Source: Drechmeria coniospora (Eukaryota; Ascomycota; Sordariomycetes; Hypocreales; Ophiocordycipitaceae). From it: a stretch of DNA of 64,000 bases. The translations under genes and the position numbers were made by a program. The stretch lies in assembly GCF_001625195.1 (NCBI RefSeq), contig NC_054389.1, positions 7,002,520-7,066,519 on the forward strand, in the 5' to 3' direction. This document shows, in pieces, positions 43,917-55,954 of this stretch. The notes beneath the pieces are model-generated. The model was not told the DNA's origin and made no database searches. It saw only the letters and a list, made by a program, of their open reading frames with translations. Numbering within the stretch: the stretch's first letter is position 1; each line of letters starts with the position of its first letter.

Positions 43917-46308
43917 CTAAAAGGTGCACTCCTTCAAGGTGCCCAGCCGGCCGACCTCGTACTCAACCCACCTGCCGACGCCCCTTTTCCCGGGCACGAG
44001 CACGCTCGCCGGGTTCATGACATGGCAGCCCTCGTAGGTGAGACAAAAGGGCGGCGCCGTCGTGTCGACAAGGACCATGGCCGAGGGCAGCGGGTACAGA
44101 TGCAGCGCCGAGGCGTAGTCCCAGTGGACAGGGCGGATGGCATGCCGAAAGGGAGCGAGGTAGCCCTGGTCGAGGACCGACTTGACGAGTTTCTGCGCTA
44201 CGCGGACGTCCTCGGTCAAGGACGACGGGGCGACGGCGTTGTCGTCGAGTTCCATGGCGTCGGCGTTTGGCTGCGACTCAGTGGCTGCGGGCGCGGGTGC
44301 GGCGGCATCGTCCAAGGCTCCCGCATCCTTCGAGGCGGTGGCCTGGCGCTGGAGGGCGACAGAGGTGCGGCGCAGACGAGCGGAGATGTCATCTCGGAAG
44401 AGGACGAGCTCGTGGTTGGGGCCGAAGAGCGAGAGACGCGCGGGGTTCGACGTCCAGACGGCGTTCCCGTGCAGGCCGTGGTGACCCGGCTCGGCGTTGG
44501 CCGTTGCGAAGGCGCGGCGGATGCGGGAGGTGAACATGTCCGGAACGGGCTTCCGGGGCAGAGGGGGCGAGGCGCCGGCGGAAAAGGCGGACACCCATCC
44601 GTCGTTGTCGCCGGGCACGAAGACAAAGGTCGAGGTACGCAGGAGGGTAGGGTAGTCGGAGAGCACGGATGCGAGGGCGTCAAAATATTCCTTGTACTCG
44701 ATGCTTCCACCGCTGCCACCCCGGGCCATGACGGCCTGCTGGGTAAAGTTGCCGGTCAAGACGAAGCTCACGGGGGAGCAGGCCTCGGGTTCGGCGGCGT
44801 AGTGTGCGAGAATCTTGCGCAAAGCACGCAGCGCGCGAGGTTGGTCCAGGTTGAGCTCGCCAAGGATCACGACTCGGTTGCGTCCTGGCGTGTCCTCAGG
44901 AGGCGGTGGGAGCAGACGGCGCTCGAGCCTTCGCATCTTGGCTCCGACGGCTCGCTCGCTACCAAGGCCGAGGAAGTCAATCCAGCCGAAGCCTCCGCCA
45001 ATGGTATGGTCCTGTCCTCCATCCGGGCCGCTGATGCCCAGCGTCGCCTTTCGCTTTTCGCACGGGGGCTGACCGATAAAGAAGCCCTGGAAGCGGCCGC
45101 CGAGGGTGCCTCCGACACCGCTGCTGCCGCTCAGTCCCTTGCCGACGGACTCCTCCTCCTCCTCGTAGACACCGTCGACGAGCACAATCATGCCCGGGCA
45201 GAACCAGGCCGAATCCTGGGGTATGACGACGGCTTGCTTGAGATCGAGAGCAATCGCTCCCGTCATGTCGCTAATGGCGAGTTCGCCCGTGGGAAGAATG
45301 ACGAGGAGCCCGAGCAGCATGTGGGAGCTGCCATGGCAGCCAAGCATGTTTGCTATCGGCGTGATTTTGAGAGACTGCTGGCTCGAGAGGGAGTGCTGCA
45401 TCGTGCGTTGGCGAGAGGAGGAGACGGAGGAAGTTTGGAAGGCTTCGTTTCGGAGGAGGCGTTGGTGGATGACATGATAGCGGTTGCGGAATATCGTCGT
45501 CTTGTGTGATGCCGGCGGCAGCAGCGACGGTTTTGTCGTTTCCCTGCACAGATGGTCAGCGTACGCGCGTGGGGGCGGCGACGGATGTGCAAAGCGGTAC
45601 GGACCTCTCGAAATGCTTCTTGCCGACATTGTAGACAAGCCGCGGCTGCTCGTACGCATCAACGACATTCAGCCAGGCCCTCGGATCGTTGGTGTCGTCG
45701 TCGTCGTCGTCGTCGGCAGCTGCTTCCTGGACGCCGAGGGCGGATACGCCGAAGCTGGCGCTGCTGTCCTCCCTCGACAGGGTTGTCGGCCTCAGGCCGA
45801 GCCTCGTGTTCAAGGAATCTCCGTCGCGGACATCCAGCATGCTGTCCCCGCGCGGCAGGCCCCTCGTGGGACCGACAAGCTTGCCGCCGCTCATGTTGCC
45901 CTCCAACGTCTTGAGGATTTCGTGGAGGGCCTTGCTGGAGCCGTCGACGATGACGCCTCCGTTTCGGTTCTTCCAACTCCTCGCCACCTCCTCCAGCACC
46001 CGCTCGGCCAAGCCTTCCTCGCGCCATGCCGAGCCGCAGTGTCGACCAACAAAGGTGGCGAGCTCCTGCAGGGCCGAGGAGGAGAGTGTGAGGGAGTGCT
46101 TCTTGGTAAAGGTACGGAACGCGAGAGGACGCAGGGTTGCGGGAGGAAGTATGATGGGAAGGATGGCCGCCTTGGGGGCATTCACGCTGAATGGCTTGAG
46201 CGGATGGACCGGCGTGCCAAAGGCCGGAGAGGAGGACGGAATCGCCGACGAGGGAACGGGATTCGAATTCCTCTGCCTTCGAAAGAGGGGGACGGGCGTC
46301 CTGTCCAT
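43917..46308 (-). CDS. dpb2: DNA polymerase epsilon subunit B (Dpb2)
   Basis: Two exons on the minus strand, 46308-45605 and 45543-43917, give 776 aa. Dpb2 is the essential second subunit of the leading-strand polymerase and links it to the CMG helicase. The N-terminal part has ILPIILPPATLRPLAFRTFT and the HSLTLSSSALQELATFVG block typical of the family. The 61-nt intron joins FER-ETTKPSLLPPASHKTTIFRNRY. The C-terminal half carries the OB segment (TPIANMLGCHGSSHMLLGLL) and the catalytically dead calcineurin-like phosphoesterase domain (NRVVILGELNLDQPRALRAL, FVFVPGDNDGW, GLHGNAVWTSNPARLSLFG). It ends CHVMNPASVLVPGKRGVGRWVEY. The start MDRTPVPLFRRQ is chosen by family pattern. The frame is open a further 82 codons upstream through a 9-bp repeat. 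Confidence 0.95.
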
Positions 46309-46825
46309 GATGGAATGCCGGGTGGGGGCAATCTCAAACGCTGCAGTCGAATGGGCCGTGGCTACCTGGCCATGATGATGTTCACTGGAGGTGCTTTGGC
46401 GATGGGCAAACGGCCGTGGACAAGGGTGTCGACGGTGTCGAAGGTGTCGAAGGTGTCGAAGGTGTCGAAGGTGTCGAAGGTGTCGAAGGTGTTGATGGTG
46501 CGGCCAGTGGTCGGTCGGTGGAGGTGGATGGATGTGCAAGGATCGCGTCGACACGCGTCTCGCGGGGTCTAATTGATTCTCTTAGTTGCATATCGGCATT
46601 TATTTCGCGGGGCGAGGCTCTGGCAGGTCCTAGTAATTAACGACACCAAGCTAGCTGCTTGCATGATCTCATCAGCCTTGTTTCGAACCATCCATTTCCT
46701 TGCTACAGAGTGCAGCCGGACAATTATTCGGACTCTTACGCGACTATACCTACGCACACGGTAGACGTAGAGAGGAAAGCGACCGGCTACTTTCCGCCAA
46801 CTTCTTTCCGCAGCAAGAGAGAATC
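46309..46825. other. Divergent promoter region, dpb2 and the 223-aa gene
   Basis: 517 bp between two divergent starts. Contains a 9-bp tandem array near the dpb2 side and an AT-richer middle. No gene seen. Confidence 0.55.
46425..46498. repeat. 9-bp tandem repeat (GGTGTCGAA), about 8 copies
   Basis: Located 120-190 bp upstream of the dpb2 ATG. Because the unit is a multiple of three, the dpb2 frame stays open through it, encoding a repeated His-Leu-Arg tripeptide if translated from an upstream ATG at 46554. Confidence 0.93.
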
Positions 46826-47652
46826 ATGCTGGCGGCGACCACTCGCTTCGTTCCTCGGAGCGCGAATGTCAGCCTCGCCCGACGATGGGTCACCACGCTG
46901 CCAAACAACCCGCACATTGTACTTGACCATCCGAATTCAACCCTTCAGCGATGAAGCGGAGCGGTGCGATGCACATGGGCGAACGGCTGACAAGTTGCGA
47001 AGAAAGTGTTTGACAACCCTGCCTCGCCCGCTTCACACGTCCTCACGTACCTCGAGAGAAACCCTCCTTCGGCCTCGCTTGCCATCGGCACATGCACGCA
47101 GATGCCGCCGACGCCTGCATCGTTCCGCGAGAACGCTCGCTTCATGGATATCCTGCGGCAAGTCGTCGAGGAGTACGGACACGAGGATGAGGATGTCATC
47201 GCCCAGGCGAAGGGATATGCCGGCTCGGGAGGCTCCCATCTCGGCTCGGCGGGCTGGGCTTCCTCTCCTCCGCAGCGGCCCAGCCGAGGAAGCGCTCGGA
47301 ACCAGGCGGGAGGCGGCGGCAGGGGAGGCTGGGTGCACCTGAGCGATCGCAGGAACCCGCCCGACTTTGGCAGGATAGCGTGGCCCGAGGACATTCTGGG
47401 CAGCGTCGAGGTGGACCAGAACGGGCGAGTCATCGGTCGCGTGCAGCCGAGCGGAACGTACCGAGTCGTGACGAACGAGGGAATGTAAGAATCTCACGGC
47501 GCACGGCAGGTCACGCATCTTTCCTCGTTGACGCGCTGACGAACTGCGTCTGCAGATTAGGGTTGAGCCCATTCCTGAGGGAGAAGCTGGTGGAGAGGCT
47601 CAAGCTGGAGGAGGCCCGGGCGTGCGCCGGGGGGGAGCAGCCTTCCACTTGA
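46826..47652 (+). CDS. Conserved fungal protein of unknown function, probably mitochondrial
   Basis: Three exons, 46826-46918, 47003-47484 and 47556-47652, give 223 aa. The N-terminus MLAATTRFVPRSANVSLARRW is rich in Arg, Ser and Ala with no acidic residue, as in a mitochondrial presequence. The body contains ASLAIGTCTQMPPTPASF, a Gly/Ser-rich linker, then HLSDRRNPPDFGRIAWPEDI, SGTYRVVTNEG-ILGLSPFLR and EKLVERLKLEEA. I recall an uncharacterised ascomycete family with the same blocks (WPEDIxGSxEV, PSGTYR, LGLSPFLREKLVERL) but no established function. Intron 1 is 84 nt (phase 0, acceptor GCGAAG) and intron 2 is 71 nt (acceptor CTGCAG, splitting an Ile codon). An in-frame ATG at 46700 would give a longer N-terminus. 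Divergent to dpb2. Confidence 0.8.
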
Positions 47653-48119
47653 CATGGATTTCGATGACCGTGTCTGGATGAGCCGGCCACATTCGACCTT
47701 GACTTCGAGGGGTCGAGACTGGCGTGAAGAGCGACGAGAGGGGGAGGGGGGGGTTGCGTCGTTGTCGTTTTTGGTCCGCCAAGAACTGGAACAAGGGCCT
47801 GAACCAGGCTCAGGACGAGGCATGACGTATCGGAGAGTCCGGACGCCGTCGTTTGGCCGTTGTTTCTGGGGCATGTGCCGGCCGAGGCTGCGTGAGATGA
47901 TGCAGCCATCAATGCACATGCATGAATGGGTTGGTAGCCTTGGTTCTTTGGTTCGGCCCGGATGGCGAGAGGACGATGGTCATTCGGAGGCAGAGCGACG
48001 CTGCCTTGCGTTCCATGCCACCCCAGCGGTCGTATCTGTGGAGGAGCTGAGCGATGGATGCAATCATGGTGAGCGGCAACTGGCACAAAACGTGCACGTG
48101 AAGTTTGATGCTGCTCCAA

Positions 48120-48200
48120 TACCTTTTGCTCAATGACTTTTGCTCAATGACTTTTGCTCAATGTATTTTGCTCAGTGTCTTCTGTTCAATGCCTGTTGCT
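48120..48200. repeat. 14-bp tandem repeat (CTCAATGACTTTTG)
   Basis: About five copies. The first three are nearly perfect and the later copies are diverged (CTCAATGTATTTTG, CTCAGTGTCTTCTG). Confidence 0.85.
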
Positions 48201-48630
48201 TGTGGTGGCTGTGCTCGAGGCAGCCTCTACTGCTTGGCTCCTTTATAGCCATATTACTTGGATAAGACGTGCATCCCCATCCGATTGCATATAATCGGCG
48301 CTCTCGAAGCGGCATATGCGATTAAGAGGAGGAACAGCGGACGTCGATGACGACTATGTCGGTTGATATGTAGGATATGCATTTACGCGTTGGTGGCTGC
48401 CTTGCCGGCACCTCGTGCGTCCCGTCGAGTTTCAATACTTCATCCATCCGCATTCTCCGGTGAGCTATTTAAAGAACGGCTGTTGGAGGCCGGACGAACG
48501 CTTGTGATGCGCGCTTCTAGCGTACGGACGCACTCGCAGCATTGCATCAATTTGCATTTATGAGTTTGATGCATCACATCCATCACTGGCCGTGCCGACC
48601 AACCGAGGGGTTGGGCTCCGTTTGGCTCGG

Positions 48631-48770
48631 TGTACGCCCGCTGTATTTGGTGTACGCCCGCTGTATTTGGTGTACGCCCGCTGTATTTGGTGTACGCCCG
48701 CTGTATTTGGTGTACGCCCGCTGTATCTGGTGTACGCCCGCTGTTTCTGGTGTACGCCCGCTGTACCGTA
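48631..48770. repeat. 20-bp minisatellite, 7 units
   Basis: Unit TGTACGCCCGCTGTATTTGG starting at 48631 and every 20 bp to 48751. The first five units are identical and the next two carry one or two changes near the 3' end. This near-perfection suggests a recent expansion. Confidence 0.95.
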
Positions 48771-48849
48771 AGCAGTGGCCAGGGGAGGTTCAGAGACCGC
48801 TGAAGGGCCCCCGTTCGCTGTCTGTCGTCGCCCAAAAAGTCTCTGCTCT

Positions 48850-49215
48850 GTCAGAGGTACTTACTAGGTACTCTCGAGTACCATCCGTCCCCACTCCCCG
48901 TCCTAGCTCGACGTGTTCCCCTTGGGGTGATGCAAGTATTGTTAGTAGTTGTGCACAGTGCTCCGAACGCTGGAGCACCGAGAAGCGTAGGACCTACAGT
49001 GCTCCGTTCCTAGCAAGTACCTAACTAATTTACTTTGGTTCCTAGTAGTAATTACCGTTCGTCGTACAGTGCCAATTGCGGAGTACTTGCTACAGGTACG
49101 GGGAACTGTACATGCATGTACATGTATGTACATGAAAAGTACAGTACAGTTAGAGTGTAAATGTACCATCGGTGTACTCGGTACATGTACTCCTTACGCC
49201 CAAGTACTGTAGACC
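48850..49215. repeat. GTAC-rich block
   Basis: AGTACT and ACATGTACATGTATGTACATG words, partly palindromic. No coding signal. Confidence 0.65.
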
Positions 49216-49675
49216 TGACTGCTAACCTACCCACCTTCGGAGAACTCCTCGCATCCTCATGGATTACTTACTTACTGTAGTTACCCCTCCAACTCCATCA
49301 ACCTCCACCACCTTACATTATTATCCATCCTCCTCCGAAACCATCACCGCCGCCTTCACTCTCCTACGCTCCACGCTCCAACGCCTACCATTCATTACCA
49401 CCCATCGCCTATCATCACCTATCATCACCTATCATCACCTGCCATCACCCTACCATCACCTACCGTCGCCAATCACCACTCACCACCACCGCCCACCGCC
49501 CACCATCGCCACCGCGGCAATCGACCAGCACGACCATCGTCGTCGCCGCCGCCTCCACCGCCACCCTTCCCCCAGCATTTCTTCCCACAAGTCTGTCCCT
49601 GGTCCATGGAATCCGAAAAGACCGAGCGACGCATCGGCCATTGAGAGCGGCACTCCGATACCCGCTCCACGCGAC

Positions 49676-52075
<2,400 letters not shown>

Positions 52076-52549
52076 ACGCAGCAGCTGGCATCGTGATGGG
52101 TGCATGAAGAAACTGGCAGCGGAGCGTCACCGGTTGTCTGATTGACATGGAGGTGATGTGGGACGCGTCCCAGGGGAAGTGTTGACGATGAAGCGAGCGG
52201 ACGGGCGGACGGAGGGCGAGTCCTGTTTATTTTCTCTTGGTTTGTTGTGGATAGATTGCTTCCATGGCCACGGGAGTTTTGATCCCCTTTGCGACGAGCG
52301 GTATGATTCTGGGACGGGCGGCGAGGTTGGCAGTTCACGTCACAATAGATCGGAAGGGCTATCGGGATCATGGTTTGACCTGGCCTTTGCCGGTGTCGAC
52401 TCACAAACCAAGGCAAGTTTCGACTTGATGTTGCATTCGACTCAATTCAGCGCATGTACATTGCATGTACAGATACAAAGAGAAGACCAGCGGCAGCTGG
52501 ATGGGCTAGATAGGCCAAGGCTCGGCAAGGTACATATTTTGTTTCTTCT
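52076..52549. other. Convergent 3' region, snf1/icl1
   Basis: 474 bp between the two stop codons. No gene recognised. Confidence 0.5.
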
Positions 52550-54576
52550 TCACTTGAACTGGTCCTCGGTGACGCCCTTGCCCATGGCGGCGGTGGAACT
52601 GACGCCTCCGGTGACCATCTTCTGCAGCTCGTCGACGTAGGTGGCGCCGCTCCACTTCTGGTGCTTCACCACGTCGACGCCGAGCTCCATCTCGGGCTCC
52701 TGAACGAGCTCGCCGTAGGCACGCATGCCTTGCTGGCTGTAGGCGCGGGCGAAGCGGTCGCTGATGAGGGCCGTGGTGTGGAGGCCGGCGAGGGTGATGA
52801 ACTGCCAGCAGTACCCGAGGCCGGCGAGGCGACGGATGTACGTCTCCTGGTCCGCTCGGGGCATGGCCGTCTTCCAGTTGAACGAAGGGGAGAGGTTGTA
52901 GGAGAGTCTGCGGATTCCCGGTCAGTACCGCACGCGCGACGACGAGGGAGGAGAGGGTGCATACTTTTGGTGGGGAATGACGGCGTGGACGCCGTCGGCA
53001 AACTCCTTGGCCTGGGCATAGTCGGGCAGCTTGCTTTCCATCCAGACGGCGTCGCAGTAGGGACCGTAGGCGATGGCTCTGTTGATGGCACAGTCGCAGC
53101 CGCCCTGGAGGCGGAAGTAACCCTCGCGGGTGCGGGGTGCGTCCCAATCGAAGTAGACGTCGACGCCACCGAGGAGTCCGCGGGCAATGGCACGGGCCTC
53201 GGGGTTGCTCTTTCGGTGCACCTCGGCCTTGTACTTTTGCTTGAGGCCCTGCTTGTCCACCGAGGTGGAGGCGTCGATGGCGGCGAAGACGGCGTCGTCG
53301 AAGCGCATGAGCTTGGCGGCGGCGAGCCACTCGTCTTCGATGAGCTGCAGATCGGAGCCCGTCTTGCCGGCGGCCTCGGCGGCGATCATGAGGTCGTTTA
53401 GAGGCTGCAGGGACGAGTTGGTGGTGCCGAGGATGAAGGCGTGGTCGCGGGGGTCGATGGTGGTGGTGATGAGGGTGGCGGCTTCGGCGTCGGTGCGCGC
53501 GATGGCGATGAGGTCGGAGCCTGGAAGGGGAGAGTGTCAGCGAACGGCTTATTCATTCACAGTCGGCGTTCAACTTTGATAGGTAGGGGGTTGAGGGAAA
53601 AGAGGTTTGTGATTGGGATGGGACAGATGTGAGGGAGGCCATAAAATCACGGTGAAACTCACCCATGATGTCGGCCTGGGCGCGAATGGCGACGAGGCGG
53701 CTGATGTGCTCGCTGATGGGGACGAGGACCTTGCCAGCCATGTGGCCACATTTCTTGGTGCCGGGGGCCTGGTCCTCGATGTGGATGCCGGCGGCGCCCT
53801 TTTCGACGAACAGCTTGGTGAGCTTCATGACAGCCGTCAGACCGCCGTGACCGGTGTCGGCATCGGCGATGATGGGACGCAGGTAGTCGATGTTGGCGAC
53901 GCCGGCGCGCTGGGCCTTGGGGGTGCTGAGGCGCTCCTGACGCTGCTTGCGGTCGTGGAAGAGCTGGGCCATGAAGAGGTGGCCGACCTTGTTGGGAACT
54001 GTCGTCTGCTAGCCGTCAGCCGTCGCCTCCTCTCCGACTCTCACCTTGACGGATAACGATGCATCGCGATAGGGGGGGGGGGGGGGTTCGGCAGGATTCT
54101 TACGTAGGGGTAGTCGGCCAGATCAGGCCCCGGCTCGTCGGAGGCAGAGGCTGTCGACGACGACTGCCAGCCCGAGACGTAGACGGTGTCGAGGTACTTG
54201 GCCATCTGGGTGACCATGGTGGGCTCCAGGCAGCCGTAGGTGTAGCTGGCATCCTTGTTCTGGCCCGACGCATCATGATCAGCAAGAAATCCCTCGACGG
54301 CGGCGTGGCGGATAGCGGCGGGGACGCAGGAGGAAGGCCGCTCACCTGGAACCTGGACTCGAGAATGCTCCACAGCTTCTTGGCCTGGGCGTTGCTCGGG
54401 TAGTCGATCTTGAGCGAGCCACGCTTGGAGACGATCTGCTCGGCGGTGAAGGGCCGCTTGGTGTGTCTCCAACGGGCGTCGCTCCACCAGGCCTTGACCT
54501 GCTTGACCTCCTTGGCGAACTGGGCATCCTCGGCGTCGAGGTTCGCGGCCGGGTTGAGCATGTTGTTGGCCGCCAT
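52550..54576 (-). CDS. icl1: Isocitrate lyase
   Basis: Five exons on the minus strand, 54576-54346, 54259-54104, 54005-53663, 53520-52965 and 52907-52550, give 547 aa, the usual length. The enzyme splits isocitrate into succinate and glyoxylate in the glyoxylate cycle, needed for growth on acetate or fatty acids. The family signature KKCGHMAGK (residues 213-221, catalytic Cys215) is present, along with [19 protein letters not shown] and the C-terminal [18 protein letters not shown]. Joins are clean: [39 protein letters not shown] and [16 protein letters not shown]. The C-terminus (VTEDQFK) lacks a classic SKL-type peroxisomal signal. Intron 2 holds a 15-base G run (54072-54086, plus strand). 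Introns 1 and 3 are 86 and 142 nt. Confidence 0.97.
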
Positions 54577-55954
54577 GGTGGCTGATGACGGGATGGCAGC
54601 GTTGACGCGATACGGTGAACGTGTCGACAAGAGGAAGACGACAGCAGGAGGCGGGGAGAAGGAGAGGGACGTTGGGGATCGGAACAAGGTCCGGCCCGAG
54701 GTCAGAGGAGAGGAGCAGGAGGGAAAGAGCGAAGGAGGGAGGGAGGGAAGGAAGGAAGGAGGGAGGGAGGGAAGTAGCAAGGGAGAGGAAGAGGAAAGTG
54801 CGATGGAGCAAGCAAGGAAGGAAGGAAAGAAGGAGGAGTGAAGATGACGGAGGAAGAGGGAGAGGAGAGAATAAGAGTCATGCCTTCGGAACGGAGTCGG
54901 GGACGAGAACTATTCCTATAAGGTATTTGCTGCTAGTAAAGAGCTCCGTGTCGGCCCATGCCAAGCAGGTACTCGGTCCCGTACCAACGGCAGCTGGGTC
55001 GGACGGTCACAGCCAGCCAAGTACAGCGGCCACGGCGCTTGCGCACATCCATCCCTCCGTCCATCCATCCGCCTTTGCTCGATTCTGAGCGAGGCACAGC
55101 TCGGAACTTGACCGGGTCGTAGGCTGGCCTATTCCGGGAAGCAGCCTGTCGCCTCTGACGAGGGCCAACCTGAGCGATGGCATGCCATTCTCGCCAGACC
55201 GAAGCCGAGGGAGAGAACGGAGGAGTGACGTCTCGAGCTTCGGCCGAAAGGGGCCACGGCCAAAAGTGGAGCCTTTCTGCATCAGCAAAGGCCGCCATTG
55301 GTCGGCGCACCGGCTCCACACCCCGCATGGCAACTGGAACTCCCGCTCATAGGCTGCAGCAGGAGCGTTCCACGAGTGCCGATCAGCGGAAATGCCCCCA
55401 CCTGCCCAACTCGAAACCCCGGAGGAGCGGATGTTTGGCATGTGAAGGCCAGAGTGACGAAGACAACGGCGGCCTCGCAGCAACGGCGGCCTCGCAGCAA
55501 CACCGGCACGTACCATGACACGCGCCCGACGTCTGTTGCCATGGCATCGACGAGGACGGATAGCAGATTCAATTGCCCCCAACGCCTAGTTGTACACTCT
55601 ATAGCATTCCCCCACACAGCCCAAAGACGGCAGCACCCAACATGACAACGTATCGTAGGTGGCTTCGTATCGTAGGTGGCTTCGTATCGTAGGTGGTCGA
55701 CGGAAGAGCAGTCGCCGTACGAAGCGCCGGCTCAGCGGTCGCATCGACCCCGGCGCGGCCACGGCATGAAACGGCACGGGCACGTCCGAAGCGCATGGAA
55801 TCATGCTGCTCGTGCGCGCCCATGCTCATGCGCACAGGCGACAGCCACACAAGGCTGGCCATCACATGGCAGCGGCGCGCGCTCGTCGCCACGGTCGCGC
55901 CTCGGTCGTCCATCGATGCGGCGCAACACCTCTCCCCGGTCTCGCCTCGCTCGC
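54577..55954. other. 1.4-kb region upstream of icl1
   Basis: Purine-rich near the icl1 start (CT-rich on the icl1 sense strand), including a GGAAGGAA/GGGAGGGA array. The rest is GC-rich, with triplicated TCGTATCGTAGGTGGCT words near 55650-55690. No gene recognised. Confidence 0.5.
54715..54785. repeat. GGAA/GGGA microsatellite in the icl1 leader
   Basis: About 70 bp of (GAAGGA)n and (GGGA)n units 140-210 bp upstream of the icl1 ATG. On the sense strand this is a pyrimidine tract, common in strong fungal promoters. Confidence 0.8.

Larger units (their letters stand above)
47653..49675. other. 2-kb region upstream of snf1
   Basis: Contains the 3' UTR of the preceding gene, two tandem arrays (48.12-48.20 and 48.63-48.77 kb), a GTAC-rich block (about 48850-49215) and a CA/CT-rich zone (49.25-49.65 kb). 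That zone includes ATCACCTATC repeats and is probably the snf1 5' UTR. The snf1 frame stays open upstream to 49259 but encodes low-complexity Thr/Ser/Pro/His there. Confidence 0.55.

Noticed and set aside
46309..46554. 82-codon N-terminal extension of Dpb2
   Set aside because: It passes through a 9-bp repeat encoding His-Leu-Arg. The family-like start MDRTPVPLFRRQ lies downstream.
49259..49675. 139-codon N-terminal extension of SNF1
   Set aside because: Encodes low-complexity Thr/Ser/Pro/His from a CA/CT-rich leader. MAPRGIFEDEELTISLSS fits the usual start in relatives.
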